NCBI RefSeq assembly: GCF_964204865.1
Contig: NC_135250.1
Span: 5,704,001-5,768,000 of the forward strand
Reading direction: 5' to 3'
Length of the DNA: 64,000 bases
DNA from: Styela clava
Lineage: Eukaryota > Chordata > Ascidiacea > Stolidobranchia > Styelidae
Both the position numbers and the translations under genes were made by a program. The notes under the pieces are model-generated. The model worked only from the letters and a program-made list of their open reading frames with translations. It was not told the origin of the DNA and made no database searches. Below, piece after piece: positions 42,501 to 53,864 of this stretch. Within the stretch, counting starts at the first letter, position 1. Every line of letters starts with the position of its first letter.

Positions 42501-45500
42501 CACCTAGGTCTTGTGTACTGGTACAGTATGGGCTGTAGCTAAGATTGCTCAAATGATCGGCAAACAAGTGTGACGGTGGCTGATAAACATGATGGAAAAA
42601 AATAAATGCATGTATGAAAATGAAACCTCGTTCCATAGGACTTTAGCCTTGCAGCGACTTCAAGCTTTAAATACTGAAATTTGTAATTGATTCCCATTGT
42701 TGATTTGTCAGCGATTATTTTTTTAACATGATCAGTTGCCCAACAGCGACTTGATCAATTTGTCAAAACGTCCTATGTAAATTGATATAAGGCTAAGCTA
42801 TCTAAAAATAAATATTATTTCGCTCCAAAATTCCAGATCGAAAATCCAAAATGCAAAGAAGCTCCAGGTTGTGGGACATGGGAACCTCCTCTCATCGCTA
42901 ACCCCGAATTCAAGGGTAAATGGAGAGCACCGATGATTGCAAATCCAGCGTACAAAGGAATATGGAAGCCTCGTCAAATTCCGAACCCAGACTACTTTGA
43001 AGATCTTCAACCTTACAAGATGACACCGATTGTAAGTTGAGTTTGATATTTTTTCTCACATATTACATTTGAGCAAAATCTACAATGAACTCACAACTCC
43101 AGGTTGAGGAGAATTTTGGCTTCCACTCATGACTTCTGGTTTCGAAACACTTCAACTCCAGGTCTTGACATTGGGTTGAAAAAAAAAATTAACTTTGACT
43201 CCAGCTCTGTACCCCAGTAAGCCTTCTATAGCATCCTGTAAAAAACCTTAGTAAAATTATTGCTTTATAAGTTTCTGTTGTTAAATTTTGAATTCTTTTA
43301 CCACAATTGAAAAGACACCATGGAGTTTGAAAATATGAGTACCTACCAAATTTCACAGCCCTGACAGAAACTACTGCTTTGTCATTTTAATTTCAGTTTA
43401 TGGAAAATTATCATGATAAGATAACAGCATAAAAATAGAAATTGAATCAAATTTAATATTAATTTTTTCTAGGGAGCAATTGGTCTTGAACTCTGGTCGA
43501 TGAGCGATAAGATAATGTTTGATAATTTCATCATGACGAATGATAAAGCCGTCGCTGATGATTACGCAATGCAAACTTGGAAGCAAAAGAAGATAGCACA
43601 TGCAAGAAATGAGGTATTTTTTAATTCTTATTATCAGTTTCTATATAAAGTGTGGTGTTGGGCAGACTCCAAGTCATTGACACGCCTCATGTTGGACTCG
43701 AGTTAACGATTTATCGGATTGACTCTAGTAATCTAACTAAAATGACTCACTCTCACTCAATTATCCACCAGTGAGACTTAGTCCTGTGATTCGACTCTCA
43801 AATTCGACTATAGGACCTGAAAATTTTAGTATGTGGAAGCCTTCCGCATTTGTTACATTCTGGGTGAGGCATGAGGTGGTTGTACCAGAGAACTGTAACT
43901 TGTCTTTACATAGTTGAAAACCGTGCCAAACACTTGACGCTAGCTCTAATATATTTTACTCTTACAGTACCGGTATGAGTTGTAACATATGTTGAAGTTG
44001 GTTTGTATTGTTGTTATACTAATGAGAAGATAAATTGTTTTATGTAGATTTGGCATTTTTCCATCTTCATTGGTCTTGCAAAATAAGGAATATTTTGATA
44101 AATAGATTGAATACTTTTATATGATAAACAATTAAATTGTTGTTTGTTTGTGTTTTTTTCAAATGAAAAAAATCATTCCTAATACAATTAATTGGGAATT
44201 TGCATTACAATCTCATTACTAATACTGCTTGCATTAATTCTGAAAATGTAGAAGTATATAGTTTTTGTTGAACCTAGACGTAAATTGCAACGTTTATTAC
44301 AAGAATACTAAGAATGTAGACTGACTATATATATAAGACTGTTATATAATTATTCTGCAGTGGAAATATTATTTTAGAATTTAATTTGAATTGTAGATTA
44401 CTAAAAATTGGCCATGACGATATCTAGCGAATGTTTTTGTTTTTTCTGCTTAAGGGGCTTATTCGAAGTTTCATTTTTTTTACGATGTATATAGTGTGGG
44501 GATGGGTAAATTACGGACCTGCGAGGCCAGATGTGTTTCATCTGGCCCACTTGTGTCTGTTGAAATTACGACTATAGTTTTCATGGATATAAATTTTCGT
44601 TGAAAATATCGATGAAAATAATGTCAAAATAACCCCGATTGTAACATTGTTCCCATCATTATTATTGTATAAACGTTAGCCTAGCTGTTGGACTAGCTTT
44701 TGTATATAAACTGTTTTTACTCATAGTATCCAAGACTATTTTGTGTAACTGGCCTACTCAGAGAGTAATTGCCCACTCCTGATTTATTGGCTCAAATGTC
44801 AATTCCACTATCAATAAAGACATGCGAAACTGAGACCCAGGCTGGTAATCCAGCACTGCTTATATTAGCTGTTGATTCAATAAATTAAAATCTCCCTAAA
44901 ATTTTGAAAACTGTAATTTACAGTCTAGGAAAAGAAAACAGATGATTAAGGAAGCGAGAGAGAGAGGAAAGTCTAAGGTGATAGTGAGTGCGAGTAGGAG
45001 TGAGGTGGTTTATTATGGTGGTGGCTTTCTCACGGGTGTTGGTGTTGTACTCACAGCTCTCTTTCCTTTATCATGAGTATTACAAAACTTTAAAACAGTC
45101 ATTGAAAAAATTCCTATGTATTAACCATTTTCCTTCTATGCCTACTATGTCTATGATTAGCACGTCTTCTTTGGAGAAACACTTCATTATAAATCATTTT
45201 GTCGAAAATAAAAGAGAAATACACTTAGTTAGGTCTCGCATGATAGTGATACCTTCATTGTCTCGCTGACCGAAATCATTAGATGTTTCCATGGCATAGA
45301 CTTCTTTGTTTAATTCCGTAACAACCTGTTAAATAGCAATAACATAACGATGGTGCAATAATTGACTTCTAGCAACGACAGAATTTCACTGGGGTCAAGG
45401 GTTAGGGGAAAAAATTGCCGGAATTTAGACTTTGTTCATTTGGCCATTTTTCTAAAATCGGCTAAGGTAAAAGGCCTCACAAAGTACGAACGAGTATTAG

Positions 45501-48500
45501 CTGTATAGCGGCTTTTCATTCTTGATTTCTAAAAAATTCAATTCTCACTGTATTATATTAGTGATGCAACAATTTACAAACAATCAAATCAAATCTTTTT
45601 ATATTAGCCATTCAGGCAAATGACCACAATAAAATAGTTTTTCAAAAATATATCCATGAGTTTGCCTGGAATGGACACGATAACTGCAAAATGAGCATTT
45701 GATCTACTTGTCAGCAGCTGCTTTAGGATAGACGAATGAATAAAATTAAATCAGAATTTCTCAAACTATTCTGAGATGCCTCAGCATGACTTCAAAATGT
45801 GTCCAATACAAAAATCCATAGAATGAACTGGAAAACCTTCTTTGTAACGAGCATTCACATAGCTAACATACTAAATCCTCAATCGCGTGCTTCTAGAGAA
45901 AAAGTCGGAGGCGCAAAAGATCTAGACGGAGGAGAAGTGGCAGGCGGAAGCAAAAAAAGGTTGAACTAGATTGGTGGATTGCTAGTATAGAAAGGATGTA
46001 GTGTGAAAACATGAACAACTTTTAGTTTTGGTTTCTCATAGCAAACACTTTCTTTTATTAGAAGGTAAAGTACTGGTATTAATACTGTAATTATGGTTAT
46101 TAAACTCAGACCCAGTTAGCCTAACCCTCACAAAGTATGGCCTGTGGGCCAAATCCGACCAGTTGGGTACTTCAATCTGGCCCACCTGATGCTGCCGCAA
46201 CCAAATTTTGATGTTATAGCTAGAAAAAAGGCCCAAAAAATTTGTTGAAATTTTGATTAAATTCAGTTTTGGCATGAGGCTTATTGTTTTCCTCTTTTGA
46301 TTTTGCAACACTATAATTTTTGTTCATAATATGTACGGTAACTTTTTACGTCCCACTTACATGGCCCGCGAGTGGCCCTGGTCCGAAAACCTTGCCCACC
46401 ATTGTCTAACCAGTGGTTCTCAAACCTTCATGATGCTTCGCTCTCTTCCAAGGCCTCCAGTTCTTTTATGAAAATATTTATTTTTCCTTTTAAACATATA
46501 ACCATTAGTTATTTTATGCACCATGTTCAATAATAAAAAGCCAACAAACAAAAACAAAAGAATAAATTCATTTCAGCCAAAGAATTGGACATGTCACAGT
46601 AAATCAACTTCAGATTTATTTTGTCGTTGTAAATGATATCTAGTGAACGCTTTTGATCATGGCCCCTAGGAAAATGCTTCATGGCCCAACCCCTGGGGGT
46701 TTGAAGAATCCTGACTAATATCATCTGAAATCATAAACACGCTATTTCATTTGAGGTAAACTCAAGCATTTCTAGGACAAGGCCTCAAATAATTCACAAT
46801 AGATTTCGGACAGAACAAGATAACTTTTTAAAAAGTTAGTTTCAATTTTCAGGCAAATCAGCATGTTCTTAATCTAATATTTCAAATATCTAAAAAAGAG
46901 CTTTTTGTATTCTTCTTCTTCTGAACTAAGATGGCGTACCCCAAAACGTAGTATGTGTACCAGGTTGGGGTTAGGCCATGATATTTGGTACAAATACTAC
47001 TGGTGTCACTTGGCTAGTCCCCGAACTCGTGATAGAACTAAAATAGGAAAAAAATTATGGCCTTACACATACTACGTACCGGTGTCCGCCATCTTGTTTC
47101 GCATACTTCGGGAGTACCTTTTAGACAATGGTAGACAGTTTTATTACCGAACAAAAGATTTAATTAGTATTGAGGAGTGTGGAAATGAAATATTTGATTA
47201 TTTGCTCCCGATAAGAAAGATATGAAAGACAATAATTCTAATTAAATAATATTATACCAGTTTAATGCATTAACCTACCAAATTTAAACCATGGCCGAGG
47301 TGTAATTGAATTGTCTGAATTAATAAAATTCAAACTCGCGTTCCTTTTTTGGCTTCTGGAGTTGCATTGCGTTGCAATTATATATACTGGTATATGTGTT
47401 AGTGCTCCCGTTCTATTTGAGTTCTCTTTCTCTGAAATATCTGTTTGAAGCTACGCCAGTATGGAGGATGAATATCGTTTGTTCGGAAAGTCTCGTCAAA
47501 GTTTTTATCAATTTGAATATCCTAGTATTGTTATTGAGGTAGGTTTTCATAGGCTTAGCAGTTTAAGCATTAGACATAAGTGTTTTCGCGTCTCAGGGTA
47601 CAAATCTCGGTACTCCTGTAGTATGTAAACCAAGAGGGCGGACACCGAAACGTAGTATGTGTACCAGGTTCGGTTAGGCCATAATTTCAGGTACAAGTAC
47701 TATGGAAGTCACCTGGCTGGTCCCCGAACTCGTAATAGAAGTAAAAAAAGGAAAATTGGAATAAAATTATGGCCTATCCCGTTACACATACTACGTTCTG
47801 GTGTTCGCCATCTTGGTTCACATACTTCTGGAGTGCCCAAATCACATGCCCACCCAGAGTGTAATAATTGGGGTAGGCAATGCTAAGCAAAAAAGATTTT
47901 TTTGTAAGAAATAAAAAAGGAAGCGCGATTCATTACACTTGATGCTATTTTACATAAATAAACAACATTGTCTGTAAATTAAACCTTGTTTTACAACTTC
48001 TCAATAGATTTTAGTTCCAATTGAATAATAACAATGTACAGTAATTGCTCACCTGTGTGAGTGTATGTAATACATCCTTGGTTGGATGTATTGGTAAGCG
48101 TGTATTCTATTGACAGCTTAAGAGTTGCAAGCTTGAATCATCAAGTAGGTGGTTCAGGCTTCGATACTCCCGTAGTATATGTCCTAGGTTAGGGTTAGCC
48201 CCATAGCCCATAATTCTATTCAGATTTTTCCTTATTTTAGTTCTATTACAAGTTCAGGGACTGTCTTTGTTAGCCAAGTGAATGCCCATAAGATTAAGTC
48301 CCTTTACACAACTAGATGTAAAGTAGGCGAACAAAATTAGTTACCTTCATATTTGTACACACACTTCTGGAGCGCCCAGGCTTCTTCTCATGTAAAACAT
48401 ATCATCGAGTGTGGGAAGAGCCTGTTGGGCAGGATAGCATAAATTTAAAGAAGCCTGTTGTCCTTAATACCATGTTTAACTAAGTTCTATCTTAGTCTTA

Positions 48501-51500
48501 CCCACTGGCTGATTTCCACCTTCTGAATTCATAATGAGTTTGGTTTCCATGCAAAATCATAAATATTGATTTTCAGCCTTTGCTTTATACTTTTGTGCAT
48601 TGAGCTAAATGTTTGCTATCGCATCTCTAATTACCTTGTTCGCAGATTTAAATCCTGCGATTCCTGCAGTGGATAATTAGGTACGAGAGGATTGCTGGCA
48701 CTCTCACCGCTATTCTACATCCTATCCTGACTTTGATAGCAATTCATTCAGTTAATTTTAGTATAAATAGGTGTCGAGTACATGTAATTGCTTCTGGAGA
48801 TAAAATACTGGTGGCTAGAAGTATTCTTTCCTGTGATTGAGTCTAACTGTCATTTGTTGCGATTGTTTTGTTATTTAACCATGATTCCCCAAAAATGATT
48901 CAGTTTTAAACTTTGAAGACTGATTAGTGGTGGCGCATGGCAGAATCCAAAATTTTATCATCTCCGCTTACAGATCGATAAAATATCTCCGAGAATTTTA
49001 GGTCTTACTTTGAGAGTTCATCTATATATGTGGACAGCTTAAAATTGCTTACTTTATTGATATACATAGATGAAAATAAAATTATTACATCTTGAACATT
49101 ATTCATGAAAAGGTACTCCCGAAATATGTGAACTGAGATGGTGGACACCGGAACGTAGTATGTGTTCCAGGTTAGGCCGTAGTTTCAGATATAAATACTA
49201 GGGGACACACTTGGCTAGTCCCCGAACTCGTAATAGAACTAAAATAAGGAAAATTGGAATCAAATTATGGCTTAACCCCAACCTGGTACACATACTACGT
49301 TCTGGTGTCCGCCATCTTGGTTCACATACTTCGGGAGTACCAATGAAAATACTTGAATCAGCTTTAATGGAATTATTGTGAAATATTGTGTGCAAACCTA
49401 TATCTTGTGTTTTTCATGAATATGTATTTCAAATAGTCTTGCATTGCATGTAAACACATTTCGATGAAAAATTTTTTATCATTTTACGTCCAATTTGTAG
49501 TGTTTGTTGTTTCTGATCAAATATACTTAAAAGTACACTTTAGTTGAATTTTTGAAATACTTCTGCGCGCAAGTATTGATAAAAGTTGTTTCACCAAATC
49601 TTCTTTCTGTATCTTTAGCCAGCAGCTGGAATCTTTCAACAAATAATGGATGCGACAGAAGGAAGACCATGGCTATGGGCTGTATACATTGGTGCTATCG
49701 GATTGCCTTTGGTCATGCTGTATACATTTTGTTGCAGGTGAGCTATTGTACTAAATCAGCCACGGTACAAACTGCTGAATTTAACATGGTTTGACAAATT
49801 TTAGATGATTTGTATATCCATCCTCTACCATACCTCACCGACCCCATGACCTGTTTGCGACCCCACCTACTCATCACTCCGACCCAATTTGGGATCGCGA
49901 CCCCTGGTTTGGGAAGCCCTGTACTAAATACTTGAATTTTCTGAAATACTTTTCTATCAATTCCTAGTCCATCATTAGATAATCTGTAAATTTCCGAGTT
50001 GTGTCCCTAAACCATGAATCGTGGCGAAAATCTAAAGTCGCATCTATCATCAAGTTAAGTCACTGATGGTTAGTTGCAGTTGAGTTCGGGTCTTTGATAA
50101 GTTGTAACTCTAGCTCAACTTGAGTTGAGTCAATAACTCAAGCCTCCCCAACAGTGCTAAATGGGATCATTTTCTACTCTGAAGACTCGTATCATATTCT
50201 AATTTGTTAAGGATTCAGTTTAGGGAGTACTACGATATTGTATATTGAACTGCAGGACCTTTCTACTTCCTACTTTTGATCCATGTGTTTCCATTCCTAC
50301 ATGGATGCTTGAATGAGATAGTATTAAAGTGATGAATTAGAATAACATCTCATTCCGAAATAGCAAGTATATTTGCTAGATTTCATTAGATCATCCTTTT
50401 TTAATTACACAAATCATATACTATCGTTGAATTTGTTACATTATCATATTTGTTTTGTAGCCTTTTTTTAATGACTTCAATGTACCCGTTCGAAATTAAA
50501 ATGCCAGCATGAAAATTATAAATATTAGTTGTTATCTATATCTATAGTGGGCAAAAGAAATCCGATCCAAAGAAAACTGATGAGCCAACACCAGATGACC
50601 CACACGATTCACAGGATGAGGTGAGATCACATATCTTTATTTCCTCATTTCTCGTCTCATTTGCACTTGAACACTTAAGACAATAATTACCTGAATTGCC
50701 TATTTTAGTCTCATTTTTTATTGGAGTTTTTTGTATGGCAGTAAAAAAAGTTTGCAACACACGATAGACTCTTTGCAAAGGGACTCTCCATATCTTTGCT
50801 GATTACATTGTGTGGCTAATTGTAGTTTGATTTGAAGTCTGTGGGGAATAGTTATGTGAGATAGAATTACTAATCAGGCAGCAGTTTGGTTAATAAACCA
50901 TCTGTAAGCTAAGGCTTCCAATAAAGTCTTAAGTCAATGCGTTTGGAACTATGAAATAGTTTTATATTTTGATTTACCATTTTGATGCGGTTGTCTTGTA
51001 AGGTTTCCTTTCCTTGGGGTAAAAGATAAAAAATCTGTTTTTGATCATCTACTGGTACACAAACAGTGATGAACACAATTCACAAGTTTTCTTGACACAT
51101 TTTTATTGTGTTTAAATAAATTTCCAATTTTTAGGAAACTAAGGAAGGTGATGAAGATCAACCAGAAGAGCAAGATAGTGCAAAAGAGGAAGAACCAGAG
51201 CAAGGTTTGTTGTACTGAACTGATACAATATTTTGCTCAATTTCTGATAAATTATAGTCCTTATTCAAAAGATACTCATAATTTGGTGCTCCAGAAGTGT
51301 GTGTACCAATATGGAGGTAACTAATTTTGTTAATTTTGTCTATTTTACACCAAGTTGTGTAAAGGGACTGAAACCTATGGGCAGGGGGTATATGCACTTG
51401 GCTAATACAGAACTCTTAATAGAGCTAAAATAAGGAAAATCTGAATGAAACTAGAGCTGCGTGCAGCTTTAACAGGCTTCCCGCGTAAAAAAAACTGAAG

Positions 51501-52206
51501 ACGCGTTTTGCTCACTGGAGCGTGAAAGCGTGGTCAGTCATGCATAAAATTCGCAATTTATGATGGGGGACTTATTATCTGCATGTGATGTAAATTTCAA
51601 GTCTCTAAGTAGTGTCGTTCTCGAGAAGAAGATGAAAATGTAATATCCTATATTGCTTACTGGAGCGTATCGCCGAGGTCACTCATGCGTGTCCTTGACA
51701 TATCGTATCCGGAACATGTCCATTAATCATTGTTATGAATTTCAACCCAATAGCATGTATTAATTTTGAGAAATCGCAAAAAAAACGAAAACGCGTTTTG
51801 TTCACTGGAGCGTGAAAGCGTCGTCACTCATGCATAAAATTTGCAATTTATGATGGGGGACTTATTATCTGCATGTGATGTAAATTTCAAGTCTCTAAGT
51901 AGTGTCGTTCTCGAGAAGAAGATGAAAATGTAAAATCCTATATTGATCACTGGAGCGTATCGCCGAGGTCACTCATGCGTATCCTTGACATATCGTATCC
52001 GGAACATGTCCATTAATCATTGTTATGAATTTCAACCCAATAGCATGTATCAATTTTGAGAAATCGCAAAAAAACTGAAACTGCGTTTTGCTCACTGGAG
52101 CGTGAAAGCATGGTCAGTCATGCATAAAATTTGCATTTTATTGCTAGCTGAGAACTTCTGCACATTTGAGGTGAATTTCAAGTTTGTAGGACCAATTTGA
52201 AAAAAA

Positions 52207-52237
<31 letters not shown>

Positions 52238-53864
52238 CACAGGAATACAATAGGTTCCCTGCTGACAAGCAGCGGGAAGCCTAATTATGGCCTAACCTGG
52301 TACACGCACTACGGGAGTACCCATAATTTTTGTCAGTCATTGTTTTTTCTTGAATAGTGTCTGTCGGTCGTGTGGATGATAAACCAATCTTATATATATT
52401 TCAGTAGACTTTGTTTTCTTGAAATTTCTGTCCCTTATTTTTTCTAAATTGTTTTATAATCTTGCTAGATTTGTGCGAATTCGTATTCTACACTTCTTTA
52501 CCCACTTCCAAGTTGAAATTTTCATGTATAAATTACTGGCGGACCACTGGCGTATTCCGGTTACCGTAATATAGTCGCATGAATTTCATAAAACCAAGTA
52601 CGAGAAATTACCACAGTTGTGTTATGTGTAAAACTCAAACCTACTTAATACCTATTTAATCAAGTTTTTCATCGATGCTGACCTTGGTTTATTAAATCTG
52701 TGGCCTTCAAGTACTATGTGTGGCACAGAGTAAAATATGTTGCCTTCACTGATATAAGGCATGTGTTTAATGTGAAAAATACACAAAAATTCTCATTCCT
52801 ACATTCAGCCCCAGAAGATGCGTCTGGCGACGCAAAGAAAAAACCCTCAAAGACTGATTTGGAAGAAGATGAAGAACAAGAAGAAGAACCTGCAGAACAA
52901 ACGTAGGCATTGAATAATATTTTACCATAAAACCAGGGGCCAAAAATTTTGCCCACTTAGACTGGCGGGCCATGAAAGTGTGACGCAAAAAGTCACAATT
53001 TATAAACAATATTACAAAGCAAAGGTGCAAACCGCAATTTCAACAAATTCCTTGAGTTATTTTTAGCTAAAAGCCTAAAACATCAAAATTGGATTTCAGT
53101 TTGGTTGTAGCAGCATCAGGCGGGCCAGATTGAGTTACCCAACGGGCAATAGTTTGCTCATGTCTACATAAAACACATTCTTGTTTGTTGCACGTTGAAA
53201 TGTTTTTTTAGAATTCGATATTGAACGTTAGATTTATGTGAAGTGTGTCATGTTAATGCAGTTTAGGTTAAAAAAAGCAATGCAAATGTTGTTTGTGAGA
53301 CCCACATAATTTACGAAGTGCCTTACATGGGATATCACCACAGATTCTAAACTCCATAATCTCATCTGCATGGTCTGAGATAAGTTTAATCCAACCACTG
53401 CACCAAATACCCACATTTAATATAGGTCATAAAAATTTTTGATGCAAAATTGAGTTTTAAAGATGATTTACTAGACTTCACCTGCTGATTCCGAAATAAC
53501 AAAATTTAGACTAGAAAAGATGTTTTTGACTTTTTCCCGTCCTGACATATAGGAATAATTTATTGAAATTAAAATTGTAACTCTTCGTAAGTAACTTGAA
53601 GGTATGATTCTGGCCCCCAGTACCAGTAAATTTATCAAGCATTAGTATTGAGTGTTTTAATCGCTGCGATTGTTCTAAAATCCGCTACGGGAGAATTTTC
53701 GGCCGGGTTACAAAAATTTTCGACCACCCTTTTCCCCTTAAGACGCCCGGCTGTGCCCCTTATCTTTACTCAATTCATTGTACTTGTCATTGCGTAAATT
53801 TATAAACAATTTTATTTACAGCACAAATAGAAGATCACCAAGACGGAAAGCGCGTAAAGATTGA
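36590..53864 (+). CDS. CANX: Calnexin (ER lectin chaperone)
   Basis: Fifteen exons: 36590-36718, 36985-37064, 37788-37922, 38827-38974, 39062-39130, 39658-39860, 40356-40466, 41576-41726, 42837-43031, 43473-43613, 49619-49737, 50548-50620, 51135-51204, 52809-52902, 53822-53864. Phases agree and give 586 residues. Calnexin is a type I ER membrane chaperone that binds monoglucosylated N-glycans and recruits ERp57-type partners. Visible parts: signal peptide, acidic N-terminus, lectin domain ([24 protein letters not shown], [30 protein letters not shown]), P-domain with four IPDPxAxKPDDW-type and four GxWxxPxIxNP-type units (about 256-407), membrane helix about 471-493, acidic cytosolic tail, and a basic end [11 protein letters not shown]. 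The 4+4 P-domain and membrane helix exclude calreticulin (3+3, soluble). Intron 10 is 6 kb. Confidence 0.96.
37934..38092 (-). mobile_element. hAT-like MITE
   Basis: Ends GGTACTCT and GGAGCGCC. Flanking octamers AGTATTTT and ATTATTTT match at 7 of 8. It begins only 12 bp after the calnexin exon 3 donor. Confidence 0.8.
38546..38764 (+). mobile_element. hAT-like MITE
   Basis: Ends GGTGCTCC and TGAGTACC with the full family interior. Flanking octamers TATTAATA and TTTTAATT match at 6 of 8. It lies 62 bp before calnexin exon 4. Confidence 0.75.
40545..40680 (+). repeat. SINE-like repeat (second family)
   Basis: GCGCTTTAGCATGGCGATCG head, CAGGGTTTAAAATCTTATG box, CACTCAGGGTGTTTTC and GGTAGGCAATGCCGAACC tail, related to 33490-33612. 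Calnexin intron 7. Confidence 0.5.
41840..41945 (+). repeat. SINE 3' half
   Basis: GTAACGGTTTAGCTATTCCCATACC and TTTGCCATATGATTTAACCGTCT match the tail of the 30978-31292 SINE. Calnexin intron 8. Confidence 0.55.
44497..44781. mobile_element. hAT-type non-autonomous element
   Basis: GGGGATGGGTAAATTACGGACC..GGCC at the left faces GAGAGTAATTGCCCACTCCTG at the right, the pattern of Charlie-type hAT ends. It is diverged and the boundaries are approximate. Calnexin intron 10. Confidence 0.55.
44924..44977 (+). CDS. Candidate cassette exon of calnexin (basic, 18 codons)
   Basis: A 54-nt open segment with a good acceptor (TTTACAG) and a donor (AAG|GTGATA). It encodes 18 residues, ten of them Lys or Arg, with no stop. 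Its phase (0/0) and length (multiple of 3) would let it be included between exons 10 and 11 without disturbing the frame. It would lie in the luminal segment between the globular domain and the membrane helix. Vertebrate calnexin needs no such insert and the protein is complete without it. It could be a chance feature of a purine-rich stretch; transcripts would decide. Confidence 0.3.
45897..45959 (+). CDS. Candidate cassette exon of calnexin (Arg-rich, 21 codons)
   Basis: A 63-nt open segment after an acceptor (GTGCTTCTAG) and before a donor (AAG|GTTGAA). It encodes 21 residues of which 16 are Arg or Lys, the rest Ser, Gly and Gln. It again has phase 0 at both ends, on the calnexin strand, in intron 10. 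With the segment at 44924 it forms a pair of in-frame basic micro-exon candidates. No family match is known to me. The donor is weak. Confidence 0.3.
46115..46405. mobile_element. hAT-type non-autonomous element
   Basis: Contains TATGGCCTGTGGGCCAAATCCGACC and CATGGCCCGCGAGTGGCCC..CCTTGCCCACCATTG, with the shared interior GATGCTGCCGCAACCAAATTTTGATG. Related to 17259-17545 and 52934-53166. Boundaries approximate. It abuts the next element. Confidence 0.6.
46411..46713. mobile_element. hAT-type MITE
   Basis: Starts CAGTGGTTCTCAAACC and ends GGTTTGAAGAATCCTG, imperfect inverted repeats. No clear target duplication. It directly follows the preceding element in calnexin intron 10. Confidence 0.6.
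46906..47118. mobile_element. hAT-like MITE
   Basis: Subterminal ACTAAGATGGCG at the left against CGCCATCTTGTTTCGCATAC and GGAGTACC at the right, with the family interior. The left terminus is eroded. Confidence 0.65.
47548..47885 (+). repeat. SINE-like repeat split by a MITE
   Basis: Left part 47548-47608 (TAGCAGTTTAAGCATTAG, CAGGGTACAAATCTC) and right part 47838-47885 (CACATGCCCACCCAGAGTG, GGTAGGCAATGC) form one unit of the second SINE family once the MITE at 47609-47837 is removed. Confidence 0.65.
47609..47837. mobile_element. hAT-like MITE inside a SINE
   Basis: Ends GGTACTCC and GGAGTGCC. Flanking octamers CAAATCTC and CAAATCAC match at 7 of 8. It carries the long inverted AACCAAGAGGGCGGACACC / GGTGTTCGCCATCTTGGTT arms. 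Confidence 0.85.
48163..48376 (-). mobile_element. hAT-like MITE
   Basis: Ends GATACTCC and GGAGCGCC. Perfect 8-bp duplications CAGGCTTC at 48155-48162 and 48377-48384. Calnexin intron 10. Confidence 0.9.
48610..48735 (+). repeat. tRNA-derived SINE 5' part
   Basis: CTCTAATTACCTTGTTCGCAG, AAATCCTGCGATTCC and CGAGAGGATTGCTGGCACTCTCACC match the head of the 30978-31292 SINE. The tail is absent. Confidence 0.55.
49112..49341. mobile_element. hAT-like MITE (230 bp)
   Basis: Ends GGTACTCC and GGAGTACC are perfect inverted repeats, extended by GAAATATGTGAAC / GTTCACATACTTC arms. Flanking octamers CATGAAAA and AATGAAAA match at 7 of 8. This is the longest clean copy of the type with extended arms. 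Confidence 0.88.
49835..49921. mobile_element. hAT 3' end remnant
   Basis: GACCCCATGACCTG..GGATCGCGACCCCTGG and TTTGGGAAGCCCTG resemble one end of a Charlie-type hAT element. The other end is missing. Calnexin intron 11. Confidence 0.4.
51451..52284 (+). mobile_element. Helentron/pearl-like non-autonomous insertion
   Basis: 834 bp inserted in the MITE between A and T, with no target duplication. It has an 11-bp subterminal inverted repeat (AGGCTTCCCGC at 51474-51484, GCGGGAAGCCT at 52272-52282), a core repeated with an exact period of 290 bp (TCACTGGAG at 51512, 51802, 52092), a (TAA)n microsatellite at 52208-52235, and a 3' hairpin (CTGCT..AGCAG) just before a CTAA end. No protein is encoded. 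This layout matches non-autonomous Helitron-like (HINE/DINE/pearl) elements. Confidence 0.65.
51485..52180 (+). repeat. 290-bp tandem repeat, about 2.3 copies
   Basis: Units begin near 51488, 51778 and 52068. The first two are nearly identical; the third is cut short near 52140 and merges into a diverged tail. They are internal to the Helentron-like insertion. Confidence 0.85.
52934..53166. mobile_element. hAT-type MITE (233 bp)
   Basis: Starts CAGGGGCCAAAAATTTTGCCC, ends TTTGCTCATGTCTA. Perfect 8-bp duplications CATAAAAC at 52926-52933 and 53167-53174. It begins 31 bp after calnexin exon 14. Confidence 0.88.

Larger units (their letters stand above)
51285..52321 (+). mobile_element. hAT-like MITE with a nested insertion
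   Basis: Ends GGTGCTCC and GGAGTACC with perfect 8-bp duplications CATAATTT at 51277-51284 and 52322-52329. Only about 203 bp is MITE; the block 51451-52284 is a separate insertion. Calnexin intron 13. Confidence 0.9.

Noticed and set aside
46905-47225. Open frames with [11 protein letters not shown]-like text repeated at several places (also 47659, 49198, 14303, 32672)
   Set aside because: They are translations of the same MITE interior, on either strand, and recur because the repeat recurs.
51485-52140. CRISPR-like or satellite array
   Set aside because: The repeat unit is 290 bp without spacers and is confined within a mobile element; CRISPR arrays are also not expected in an animal genome.
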